This document shows positions 1-7,852 of a stretch of 55,110 nucleotides of DNA, one piece after another. The stretch covers positions 2,857 through 57,966 of the forward strand of contig CAJUJP010000028.1 of the NCBI GenBank assembly GCA_910586615.1, given 5' to 3'. A program made the position numbers and the translations under genes. The DNA is from an uncultured Lachnospiraceae bacterium (GTDB lineage: Bacteria; Bacillota; Clostridia; Lachnospirales; Lachnospiraceae). Within the stretch, counting starts at the first letter, position 1, and the number at the start of each line of letters is the position of its first letter. The notes under the pieces are model-generated. The model had not been told where the DNA came from, searched no databases, and worked only from the letters and a program-made list of their open reading frames with translations.

Positions 1-312
1 ACTGTGCAGACTGCCCGGAAGGAATCCGCAGTACCTGCCCCACACTCAGATTATCGCTGGTCAGGCCATTCATCCGCCTGATGGCATCCACTGTAGTGCC
101 GTACCGGTTTGCCAGAAGCCACAGCGTATCTCCGGGGCGCACCGTATATTCGATATACTGTGCAGACTGCCCGGAAGGAATCCGCAGTACCTGCCCCACA
201 CTCAGATTATCACTGGTCAGGCCGTTCATCCGCTTAATGGCATCCACTGTAGTGCCATACCGGTTTGCCAGAAGCCACAATGTATCTCCGGAACGCACCG
301 TATATGTGAACG
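1..312 (-). repeat. 156-bp tandem repeat encoding LysM modules
   Basis: The same sequence recurs with an offset of 156 bp (for example ACTGTGCAGACTGCCCGG at 1 and 157). Each unit is 52 codons: one LysM plus a short linker. The near-identical DNA points to recent duplication, and the number of LysM modules may vary between strains. The array continues past the left edge. Confidence 0.85.
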
Positions 313-1852
313 AATCTTCTCCTGTTCCGGGCGAAGGAGCAGGAGACGGACCCGGTGCCGGCACATTCTGTCCGATTCCAAGATAAACACTGTACAGGGA
401 ATCCCATGTTGAAGGTCCCACGACTCCATCCGGTGTAAGTCCCATTCTCCGCTGAAAAGCAATCACCGCCTGCTTCGTGCCGCTTCCGAAAATGCCGTCC
501 TGGGTCACTCCCGGAATATCCGGGTAATACTCGGATATGAGACTAAGAAGATATTGCAGCGTAATCACATCCTGTCCTCTGGAACCTTCCCGAAGCACTG
601 ACGAAGGCGGCACAGTCCCGATTCCCAGCGTATTTCCCTCACTGTTCAGTTCCGCCAGCCTGGTCACTGCGGTGTACAGACTGGAAAGCTTATACCACGT
701 GGATTTTCCTACAATGCCGTCCGGAGAAAGGTTAAAAATCCGCTGAAACGACGTCACCGCCGCACGGGTGCTGTCTCCATAGGTCCCCGCCGCATCAGTA
801 ATACCGGGAATAGCAGGATAATTCCGTCTGATCCTTTTTAAATAATTCTGAATCGTCTGTACATCAAGTCCGGTACTCCCCGGCCGAAGCGGTGTGCCCG
901 GATAAGAAGTCAGCACGTTTGTTATGGCATTGGTCTGCGCAATCTCCACATCATCCGGATAATAATAACGCAGAATCCGAATAGGTGTATACCCCTGATT
1001 CGCCAGTGATACACTTCCCCATTGAGACAGACCGCCACAGGTCGCTGTGGTGCCGTTGCAGAAAGATGTAAAGAAAGGTGCAATCTGCCCTTGCCTGCGT
1101 ACATATTCATTAAAAATCTCGTTCACGATCCGGTTAATAGATTCATATATAGGGCGGCCATATACAAAATATTGATCGTAGGCCGTGCTGTTTGTAATAT
1201 CAAAAGAATATCCCTGGCTGCGGTACCATTCGGTATAAACTCTGTTTAACGCAAATGTAATGATGGCATAAATATTTGCCCTCAGCGCCGCTTCCGGCCA
1301 GGTAGGATAAATTTCACTGCTGGCAACGTTTTTGACATATTCCGGAAAAGATACCTGTACATTGGAGGCCGCTGAATCAGGCCTTCCCAGATGCACCGTG
1401 ATGGGATTCGGAATCACTACCTGCCGCAAGACATAGGGAGTCTCCGCAGGCCCCTGTTGATTTCGCTCCTGATTCATGGCAACCGCCGGACCGCCCACTG
1501 AAATCTCTGTCTGCACCGCACTCCTCTGCCCGTTCTGCATCGGAACCAGCATAAGCGGAAGGGTTGCCAGTTCTCCGTCAAAAACAGGAATATCGGAGAC
1601 ATATACTGAATCAAATCCTTCCGCCTGCGCAAGTACATTATAAGTAACATAAGGTGTACCCGTAAAATTTTCGTTCAGAGAATAACTCTTGTCCACTGTC
1701 TCCAAAGAAACCCTTCCTGTTTCTCCGTTTTCATCTGTGGTCAGTTCATAAATCCGATTTCCTTCATCATCCAGCACCGTAACCTGCACGCCGCGCAGCG
1801 GCAGCGCATCATGTGCCGTCCGGGCCTGCATAACCAAATAACCGATCGCCAT
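1..1852 (-). CDS. SpoIID-like protein with two peptidoglycan-binding domains and LysM repeats (partial)
   Basis: Reading leftward, the frame is open from the ATG at 1852 to the window edge (about 617 codons), so the C-terminus is missing. Residues 1-110 look like a beta-sandwich (carboxypeptidase-regulatory or SpaA-like). About 169-302 resemble the SpoIID/LytB amidase-enhancer domain (SSEIYPTWPEAALRANIYA). Two PG_binding_1 domains follow (about 327-390 and 425-486, each ending in DGIVG/DGVVG), then a Pro/Ser linker and at least two LysM modules (GDTLWLLANRYGTTVDAIK). No signal peptide or membrane segment is visible, which suggests a mother-cell or spore-layer protein rather than a secreted one (inference). 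A GGAGGAG site 9 nt upstream favours 1852; an in-frame ATG at 1870 is possible. It is a paralogue of the gene at 22583-23860. Confidence 0.85.
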   Translation of the reverse strand, partial: MAIGYLVMQARTAHDALPLRGVQVTVLDDEGNRIYELTTDENGETGRVSLETVDKSYSLNENFTGTPYVTYNVLAQAEGFDSVYVSDIPVFDGELATLPLMLVPMQNGQRSAVQTEISVGGPAVAMNQERNQQGPAETPYVLRQVVIPNPITVHLGRPDSAASNVQVSFPEYVKNVASSEIYPTWPEAALRANIYAIITFALNRVYTEWYRSQGYSFDITNSTAYDQYFVYGRPIYESINRIVNEIFNEYVRRQGQIAPFFTSFCNGTTATCGGLSQWGSVSLANQGYTPIRILRYYYPDDVEIAQTNAITNVLTSYPGTPLRPGSTGLDVQTIQNYLKRIRRNYPAIPGITDAAGTYGDSTRAAVTSFQRIFNLSPDGIVGKSTWYKLSSLYTAVTRLAELNSEGNTLGIGTVPPSSVLREGSRGQDVITLQYLLSLISEYYPDIPGVTQDGIFGSGTKQAVIAFQRRMGLTPDGVVGPSTWDSLYSVYLGIGQNVPAPGPSPAPSPGTGEDSFTYTVRSGDTLWLLANRYGTTVDAIKRMNGLTSDNLSVGQVLRIPSGQSAQYIEYTVRPGDTLWLLANRYGTTVDAIRRMNGLTSDNLSVGQVLRIPSGQSAQ

Positions 1853-1991
1853 ATTCCGATTCTCCTCCATACCATCCTGAAATAACAATATGATATAAAA
1901 TATGAATCATACAATCCATCAGTTACACTTTTTACAATTCAGCTTTCATAATCTGCAAAATTTTAGGGTCACGTTTTCTGGTATTCTTCCA

Positions 1992-2049
1992 GAGATGATT
2001 TAGTCCTGCTAAGGTCACGTATTTTGTGACCTTAGCAGGACTTCATCTC
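1992..2049. other. 58-nt long hairpin at the gene end (twin of 38659-38716)
   Basis: A 7-bp outer stem (GAGATGA/TCATCTC), a 3-nt bulge (TTT), a perfect 17-bp inner stem (AGTCCTGCTAAGGTCAC) and a 7-nt loop (GTATTTT). It lies 3 nt past the stop of the leftward gene ending at 2053. A T-run follows it only on the + strand, so it is not an ordinary terminator for that gene. The hairpin at 38659-38716 has the same dimensions. Confidence 0.75.
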
Positions 2050-2052
2050 TTT

Positions 2053-3762
2053 TTATTGAACCACCCCGTTACCGCTCCTGGTCCATACAATATTCTGGCT
2101 GATCATCTGATCGATATCCATTCCAATAATTTCCGAAGCCCGCGCTTTTGCCGCACCGGCGTTAGCAGTTCCAAGGTTCTTGTAAATATGATAAGCCGGC
2201 TTCTTGTTCCCGTTTAAATCATACAGCCCAAGCGCCAGATGGCTTTCCATCTCATGGGCGTCATCAGTCTGCCTGAAAAGCATAAATGCATCTACATCCG
2301 GCAGCGAAGCCGCCTTCAGATATCCATAAGCCACTGATGCCTCCTGTTTGTCATCTCCGAAGCTGGATGTAAATCCGATCTCCGCCAGGGAAATGCTCCT
2401 GACCTGCCCACCTGGACTTAAGAACTGCGGCTGATGCATATAATTGATCAGTATATCTATGTTCTGCATTGTGATATAAGGCGTAGAGAGATTCTGCTTC
2501 ACCCACACCGCCGGTCCGTTCCATGCATAAGGATCATACAAGGGGGAATTGTAAGGATGATAGGAAAGCCCCCAGTCAATATTCCCCTCCCTGTTCATAT
2601 AGTAGTTAAACTGGTCCAGATATTCCTTAGCCAGAAAACTGCCCGGATTGGACTTCCGGTTCCACTCCTGATCGATGGAATTATATACTCTCACATTGGC
2701 ATTCTGGCTCTTCAACTCATTATATAAAATACGGAATGCCTTGACATAAATATTCACATTAAAATCCAGAGATGTGGAACTGCTGTACCACCAGGATGTC
2801 CTCGCATTCACTTCATTGCCCAGAATCCAGTTGTCTACCTGTCCACAGCCTGCCTGTCCCGAATAACGCTGTCCAAGAAAAGCTCCGATTGCCTTCAAAT
2901 GCTCCGTACCTGTACTGTCCGCCACATTCAGCGCATATCCCGGACAGTCACCGCCTCTGGCCGTAGGATGCACAAGATGTTGTGTATAAGGACTGCGGCC
3001 GCCGTTTAACAATACCATCGTGACCTGCATACCGTAACTGTTAAAGCTCTTGATCATGGAATCAAACTTCGTCACCATACCGTTGTTAAAATACCATGTC
3101 TGTCCGTTATACGCAAAGGGAATGGCTCCCGGCACAGAAGCATCCACACAAATATCATCTACATACATATTGTATACGACCTGCGAAACACCCAGTTCCT
3201 GCAGTTCACCGTTAGATGCCTTGGTCAGATCCGGCAGAATTCCCTTAATCCCGCATTCCTTCCGTGGGGATGTGTGCGATGCGATCGCCTCCGGGTTGGT
3301 GATGTAGTGCTCATCACTGACCTGTACCATCTGACCGCCCCGTTTCACTGCAACTAAAAATTTACGGCTTAAATTAGACTCTCCTGTATTATATCCCAGA
3401 GGAAAAACTGCCGTAACGGAAGCTCCCGCATCCACCACTGCAGCCACCTTGCCGGTGGGACCGTCCTGATACACCTCATCCGCAAAAATATAATATTTTC
3501 CGTCGTCACTGGAAGGAACGCTTCCTGAACTGAGCTGGCAGACCACGTCTGCTCCCGCAATCGTACAGGAACTGATCGCTACGGGCCGTCCCGACGCCTC
3601 GGCATACAATGTATTTTCTGCTCCGAAAAACGCACCTGCCGCCATCAATATAAAGGCAAACACAGCCGAAACGACTGTCATTTTTCTCCTGCTGATGCCC
3701 CCATGTGCTCTCCCGACTGTCCTGAAAGTACTCTCGCCTTTACTTCTTTTGTCTGTTCTCAT
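2053..3762 (-). CDS. Exported DUF5722-like glycosidase-fold protein
   Basis: A 569-residue protein when started at the ATG at 3762, which has an AGGGAG site; an upstream ATG at 3888 would add 42 residues of unlikely character. A basic N-region and a hydrophobic segment (MTVVSAVFAFILMAAGAFF) form an export signal or anchor. The rest resembles a TIM-barrel glycosidase: WILGNEVNA near residue 317 is like the acid/base Asn-Glu of clan GH-A, and SLAEIGFTSS near 458 may hold the nucleophile. I recall this architecture as DUF5722; the substrate is unknown. It would act outside the cell on polysaccharide. It stands alone, downstream of the cation exporter, and ends at a long hairpin. Confidence 0.7.
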   Translation of the reverse strand: MRTDKRSKGESTFRTVGRAHGGISRRKMTVVSAVFAFILMAAGAFFGAENTLYAEASGRPVAISSCTIAGADVVCQLSSGSVPSSDDGKYYIFADEVYQDGPTGKVAAVVDAGASVTAVFPLGYNTGESNLSRKFLVAVKRGGQMVQVSDEHYITNPEAIASHTSPRKECGIKGILPDLTKASNGELQELGVSQVVYNMYVDDICVDASVPGAIPFAYNGQTWYFNNGMVTKFDSMIKSFNSYGMQVTMVLLNGGRSPYTQHLVHPTARGGDCPGYALNVADSTGTEHLKAIGAFLGQRYSGQAGCGQVDNWILGNEVNARTSWWYSSSTSLDFNVNIYVKAFRILYNELKSQNANVRVYNSIDQEWNRKSNPGSFLAKEYLDQFNYYMNREGNIDWGLSYHPYNSPLYDPYAWNGPAVWVKQNLSTPYITMQNIDILINYMHQPQFLSPGGQVRSISLAEIGFTSSFGDDKQEASVAYGYLKAASLPDVDAFMLFRQTDDAHEMESHLALGLYDLNGNKKPAYHIYKNLGTANAGAAKARASEIIGMDIDQMISQNIVWTRSGNGVVQ

Positions 3763-4046
3763 CTCTCCCTGCCCACCATTCCGAAGCATATATGTTCCCG
3801 AATAAAACCCGGATTTTCCTCTCCATACGCTTCTCTTTTTATCATTTTTATCAAACCATTCTTCATGCCGTTTCAACGACACAAACAATACAAAAAATCA
3901 TTTATTACTGTCCACAGCCCTCACAGATTATCCGCCGGGCGGACAATAACAATTTTCCTTCTGTGATTCATTATATCTGTAAATATATGGATTGACAAGA
4001 GTCAATTCGCCTTCCGGAAGCAGTCCCGGCTGGCAGAAGTATGAAT

Positions 4047-5000
4047 TTAACACAGCAGAGAATCCTCCGGGTTTACATGCACCATAATATGTTTTACCTT
4101 AGGAAAATTCCGCTCGATCGCGTCATGAACTTCCTCTGCGATCCCATGCGCTTCCCGTAATGTCTTGTCGCCATCCACACGGATTTCAATATCCACATAT
4201 ATCTTATTGCCGAAAACCCTTGTCTGCAGCAGATCTACTCCAAGCACTCCCTTCTGTGAAAGGGCACATTCCCTAAGATCCTGCTCCGCCTTATCGTCAC
4301 ATGCCTTATCAACCATCTTATCCACCGCATCCATAAAAATCTCGTAGGCCGCCTTCTCGATAAAAAAGCAGATCACAACACTGGCAATCGGATCCAGAAC
4401 CGGAAATCCCATACGGGCACCGGCAATACCGATCAGTGCGCCAACGGAAGACATTGCATCCGAACGGTGATGCCATGCGTCAGCCATAAGTGCACCAGAA
4501 TCAATCTTTTTCGCATGAATCTTTGTATAGTGATACATTCCTTCTTTCGTCACAATAGACAGGATTGCCGCAACCAGTGCCAGCGCACCGGGTACAGCCA
4601 GCTGTCCGAAATTACCCTGTACAATCTTCTGCACTGCTGAATAGCCGATCCCTAATCCGGTGGCCGACAAAATCGTGGCAAGAACGATAGCCGCCACACA
4701 CTCCATCCGTTCATGTCCATAAGGGTGGTCTCTGTCCGACGCCTTGCCGGATATTTTGATGCCGATTATGACCACCACCGTACTGAACACGTCAGAAGCC
4801 GAATGAATTGCATCAGACACCATGGCTCCTGAATGAGCGATCACGCCGGCCAGCAGTTTCAACACTGTCAGTACAGCATTCGCAATGATACTGACTTTTG
4901 AAACCCTCATTGCCACTTTTTCATAATCCTGTACAGCATCTTCCATGCCGTCCGCAGATTTTTGCCCGTATCCCGTCAGTCCTTCTCTGCTTTTCTCCAT
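4047..5000 (-). CDS. Cation diffusion facilitator exporter, probably Ni2+/Co2+
   Basis: About 317 residues from the ATG at 5000 (GAGGAGAAGG upstream); an in-frame ATG at 5030 is possible. The hydrophobic half has the CDF signature: HSGAMVSDAIHSASDV on TM2 and, on TM5, MADAWHHRSDAMSS, which supplies the paired H/D metal ligands. The C-terminal domain (KIYVDIEIRVDGDKTL, HGIAEEVHDAIE) is the usual CDF cytoplasmic dimerisation domain. The family exchanges cytosolic divalent cations for protons. The leader carries a NiCo riboswitch followed by a terminator, which argues that the main substrates are cobalt or nickel rather than zinc or iron. The gene is a single transcription unit. Confidence 0.9.
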   Translation of the reverse strand: MEKSREGLTGYGQKSADGMEDAVQDYEKVAMRVSKVSIIANAVLTVLKLLAGVIAHSGAMVSDAIHSASDVFSTVVVIIGIKISGKASDRDHPYGHERMECVAAIVLATILSATGLGIGYSAVQKIVQGNFGQLAVPGALALVAAILSIVTKEGMYHYTKIHAKKIDSGALMADAWHHRSDAMSSVGALIGIAGARMGFPVLDPIASVVICFFIEKAAYEIFMDAVDKMVDKACDDKAEQDLRECALSQKGVLGVDLLQTRVFGNKIYVDIEIRVDGDKTLREAHGIAEEVHDAIERNFPKVKHIMVHVNPEDSLLC

Positions 5001-5078
5001 TCTTTGCCTTCTCCTCTCCACAATTTCCATGCCGGCATGTTCCTGTCATGCAGTTTCATTTGCTACAATAAACCCGTG

Positions 5079-5116
5079 CATACCGCAAGCCTGCTTGCGA
5101 TACTGCTTAAATAAAA
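5079..5116 (-). repeat. Palindromic intergenic repeat, copy 1
   Basis: On the - strand the core GCAGTATCGCAAGC-AG-GCTTGCGGTATGC folds into a stem of about 11 bp and is preceded by TTTTATTTAA. A near-identical copy lies at 9280-9319. Differences in the two copies keep the stem paired (A:T against G:T). It sits in the leader of the cation exporter, after the riboswitch terminator. Confidence 0.7.
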
Positions 5117-5129
5117 CTTTCCGCCTGAA

Positions 5130-5174
5130 AGAAAAAAACACCCGCGCACACAGTAATCGCAATTACTGTCCCGC
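5130..5174 (-). terminator. Riboswitch expression-platform terminator
   Basis: On the - strand ACAGTAAT-TGCG-ATTACTGT forms a hairpin, followed after a short GC-rich stretch by a run of seven T (5132-5138). Its 5' arm shares the ACAGTAAT segment with the 3' end of the aptamer. Aptamer folding should therefore block the terminator, giving an ON switch with metal. Confidence 0.7.
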
Positions 5175-5246
5175 AGATGTCTGTATCCACTGTCGTCTTA
5201 CACGACCCGGCTCCCGGGCACGTGCCCCGGCCTGCTCAGTTTATCT
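5163..5246 (-). ncRNA. NiCo (czcD) riboswitch aptamer
   Basis: Read on the - strand, the conserved blocks occur in order: AACTGAGCAGG, then GCCGGG, then ACATCTGCGGGACAGT, separated by variable GC-rich stem-loops. This matches the NiCo riboswitch as I remember it from the crystallised example (AACUGAGCAGGC, GCCGGG, ACAUCUGUGGGACAGU). The class binds Co2+ and Ni2+ cooperatively and switches on exporter genes. It sits upstream of a CDF exporter with an overlapping terminator, as expected. The stretch 5247-5430 between it and the next gene shows no coding region or structure I can name. Confidence 0.85.
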
Positions 5247-5430
5247 TGTATCGGTTCAAAAACCGGTGTATCGCAACAACGAAGCCTGCTGCCAGACTGT
5301 TACGAAACTTTCGGATTTTGCAATGCAAAATATATTTTTCCTAATGTAACATATGCAGACTCAGAATGCAAGTGCAAATGTTTTACCAGATTGTTTCCGG
5401 AAAAGTTTCCCCGGAGCCGGATTCCCTGGC

Positions 5431-6858
5431 TCAAAACTGCACCGGCTCTGTTTCCGCCGTAAGCGGCTCCATCCGGTACTCCGGCAGTGCTTCAATCAGA
5501 TCGCCCAGAGCATAGGCCGTCCGGTCTACTCTGTCATGGGCGAGCATAACAACATGCCGTCTTCCGAGGGTGGTATCCACCGCAGTGCGAATCAGTTCTT
5601 CCGAAGTTGCATCCTCTCTGGTGGCATCTTCCATGCTGGCATTCCAGTCATAGTAGACGAACCCCTTTTTTTCCATCTTTTCAATGATATCCCGATATAC
5701 ATTTTTGTTAAATGCATTCACGCTTCCACCCGGAAATCGAAAAAACTGTGCTTTCACACCGGTCACTTCATATACTGTATCATATGCTCTCTGAAAATCA
5801 TCTATGTAGCTGTCTGCATCGGCATACAATTTCTGATAGTCATGCACGTCACAATGAATGCCTATGGTATGTCCTTCCCTGGCAATGCGTTTTGCCGTCT
5901 CCGGATACTTGCGCACATACTCTCCGATCACAAAAAAAGTGGCTTTGATATTTCTTTTTCCAAGTTCATCCAGAACCAGATCTGTATACTCCTCAGAGGG
6001 TCCGTCATCAAAGGTCAGATACATGGTTTTGGGATTCAGAAAAAGGTCTATCCCCGACGCAATTCCCTCCGCGATCTGTTCCCGGTACTCTTCCGTATTC
6101 AGCTTTTCCCGTTCCTTCTTATTAGAAAGAAACCCTGTTTCAATCAGACATGCCGGCATTGATGTCTTTCCTGTCACACACAATTCACTGTCCGCCACAA
6201 GTTCTCTTCCCGCCGCCCCGGAAGCTTTCACCGTTTCCTGCTGAATCAGCTGTGCAAGCCGCTTATCCTCCCCGGATGTATCGTTTGTATCATACCATGT
6301 CTCAATTCCTGCGACACTGTGATCCTCACAGGAATTCTGGTGAATGCTGACATAAAGCAGGGCATTTTGTCTGTTGGCCGACTCCACCCGCTCCAGCTTA
6401 TCCACATAATTGTCTCCTTTTCTGGCCAGTTCGACCTTGTATCCCATGTTCCTGAGCTTTTCTGCAACCCTGTATGCAATCAGTCTGTTGATTTCTTTCT
6501 CCACAGTCTGGTCAAACGTACAGCCGCCGTCCATTCCCCCGTGTCCGGGATCTATCACGATCACGCGCTCTGCTTCTGCTCTGGCATGTTTCGCCGCGTC
6601 TGTCATGACCGTCTTCTGCTTCGTCGTCACAGCCTGGGCAATGTCAATCATCCTTCCTTCATCGATCAGCCCGGAGGCTTCCAGCGTAATCGTCTCTGCC
6701 GCCACCACTTTCGATACTTTTCTTGTCTGGAGCGCCATTGCAAGACATACGGTCACGATACATATGACTGTCAGCACCCACAAAAGAGTCTGCAGATACC
6801 CCTTGATTTCTTCCCTTTTCCTGCGTGATCTGTAATAACGTCTTGATCTTTCGTACAT
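5431..6858 (-). CDS. N-acetylmuramoyl-L-alanine amidase fused to a polysaccharide deacetylase
   Basis: 475 residues. A basic N-terminus and one membrane segment (LLWVLTVICIVTVCLAMAL) anchor two external enzymes. About 95-275 is an Amidase_3 domain: VIDPGHGGMDGG, then VEKEIN, SIHQN and LIETGFLSN supply the zinc ligands and catalytic Glu; it would cut the lactyl-peptide bond of peptidoglycan. About 280-470 is a NodB deacetylase: TFDDGPS, GIHCDVH (the H-x3-H metal pair), FRFPGG and LAHD. The usual SHT of that motif is replaced here by GIH. A single chain cutting stem peptides and deacetylating glycan suggests wall or spore-cortex remodelling (inference). The start has a GGAGAGGAG site. A striking 11-bp repeat array lies upstream. 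Confidence 0.9.
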   Translation of the reverse strand: MYERSRRYYRSRRKREEIKGYLQTLLWVLTVICIVTVCLAMALQTRKVSKVVAAETITLEASGLIDEGRMIDIAQAVTTKQKTVMTDAAKHARAEAERVIVIDPGHGGMDGGCTFDQTVEKEINRLIAYRVAEKLRNMGYKVELARKGDNYVDKLERVESANRQNALLYVSIHQNSCEDHSVAGIETWYDTNDTSGEDKRLAQLIQQETVKASGAAGRELVADSELCVTGKTSMPACLIETGFLSNKKEREKLNTEEYREQIAEGIASGIDLFLNPKTMYLTFDDGPSEEYTDLVLDELGKRNIKATFFVIGEYVRKYPETAKRIAREGHTIGIHCDVHDYQKLYADADSYIDDFQRAYDTVYEVTGVKAQFFRFPGGSVNAFNKNVYRDIIEKMEKKGFVYYDWNASMEDATREDATSEELIRTAVDTTLGRRHVVMLAHDRVDRTAYALGDLIEALPEYRMEPLTAETEPVQF

Positions 6859-6906
6859 AAAAATGATGCTCCTCTCCTGTATTTGTTCCTATCATACAGG
6901 AAGGGT

Positions 6907-6990
6907 GCATCATAATTTCATCAAATTTGTAACATAGTTACATCATTTTTGCATCATAATTACATCGTTTTTGCATCAAAGTTGCATCAT
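6907..6990 (-). promoter_or_regulatory. Eight 11-bp direct repeats upstream of the amidase-deacetylase gene
   Basis: On the + strand the 7-mer GCATCAT or a close variant begins at 6907, 6918, 6929, 6940, 6951, 6962, 6973 and 6984, exactly 11 bp apart, with A/T-rich 4-bp spacers. The array starts about 49 bp before the ATG at 6858, with a TATGAT-like -10 between. An 11-bp step is the spacing bound by PhoB/OmpR-type response regulators on one face of the helix. One such regulator is encoded at 9360-10013, but a link is only inference. Confidence 0.75.
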
Positions 6991-7027
6991 TGTTACTTTT
7001 GTCTCCGACTGCGGTCAAGGCACAGAT

Positions 7028-7852
7028 TCATCTGGATATTTTCAGAAAAAGCTCATTGATTCCCTCGTAAAATCCAACTGTGACAACTGTTCTCTCACCG
7101 CCCGTACCGGAAAAGACGTACTTTTTATAATACGGCGTCGTTTCCAGCAGCGGATTGTCTGTCTCATATGCTTCTGGAGCGGTCAGTCCCATGTAGGATG
7201 CCCATGCCTCCACCAGCAGGTCCGGATCTATCTCCTCCCATTTCAGCTGAGACCGCACATAGAATTCATAAATTCTGCCATCATCCGCATCCACGTAGGC
7301 ATCGATCATGCGATTCTCCTTATTGGCAGTCTGAAGTCTGCCCAGAAGGCTCAGCTTCCATACTGCCACGTTATTTCTCGGTTCCGGCACATCAATAGCA
7401 GAATACAGCGTAGCCTGATAGGAATCCGCCTGTACTTCCCTGATATTCTCAGGCAGAACTCCCAGTTCCTTTAACATGGCGATTCCTTCGTTGGCAGTCT
7501 CATAAATCTGTTCATCCGTGATTTCCTTGCCGGAAGGACCGTTATGATTCACCACAAAAGCATAGGTGCCCGTCAGATCCTGATAAGAAGCCTCCGCTTC
7601 CCTGGTCTGCGCACTCTGCTCCGTTTCAGGACCATTCTGGGAATTGAGACACCGGGATAAAATATAGAGCTTTTCATTGCTGCTCAGCTGATAACGGTAT
7701 CCCTCTCCTCCCGTCTCTTCCTCGCTGGTATTGATCTGGTTTAACACACCTTTGTCTTTATACAGGGCAAGCGTCTCCGGTCCCCATATGGACAAAAGGA
7801 CCACTCCCACTGTCAGAACAAGGAGCATCGGACTAAGAATCGATTTCTTCAT
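7028..7852 (-). CDS. Membrane-anchored extracellular protein of a two-component operon
   Basis: 274 residues from the ATG at 7852, which has an AAAGGAGG site. One N-terminal segment (PMLLVLTVGVVLLSIWG) anchors a soluble extracellular domain. Its C-terminal half (VWKLSLLGRL, MIDAYVDADDGRIYEFYV) resembles YycI/PepSY-like folds found beside two-component systems. The start overlaps the 3' end of the histidine kinase gene by 20 bp, so translation is probably coupled. It may modulate the kinase or the wall. I do not recognise a named family. Confidence 0.6.
   Translation of the reverse strand: MKKSILSPMLLVLTVGVVLLSIWGPETLALYKDKGVLNQINTSEEETGGEGYRYQLSSNEKLYILSRCLNSQNGPETEQSAQTREAEASYQDLTGTYAFVVNHNGPSGKEITDEQIYETANEGIAMLKELGVLPENIREVQADSYQATLYSAIDVPEPRNNVAVWKLSLLGRLQTANKENRMIDAYVDADDGRIYEFYVRSQLKWEEIDPDLLVEAWASYMGLTAPEAYETDNPLLETTPYYKKYVFSGTGGERTVVTVGFYEGINELFLKISR

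Noticed and set aside
5353..6162. 269-codon + strand frame
   Set aside because: It lies opposite the catalytic domains of the amidase-deacetylase and has no ribosome site or protein-like composition.
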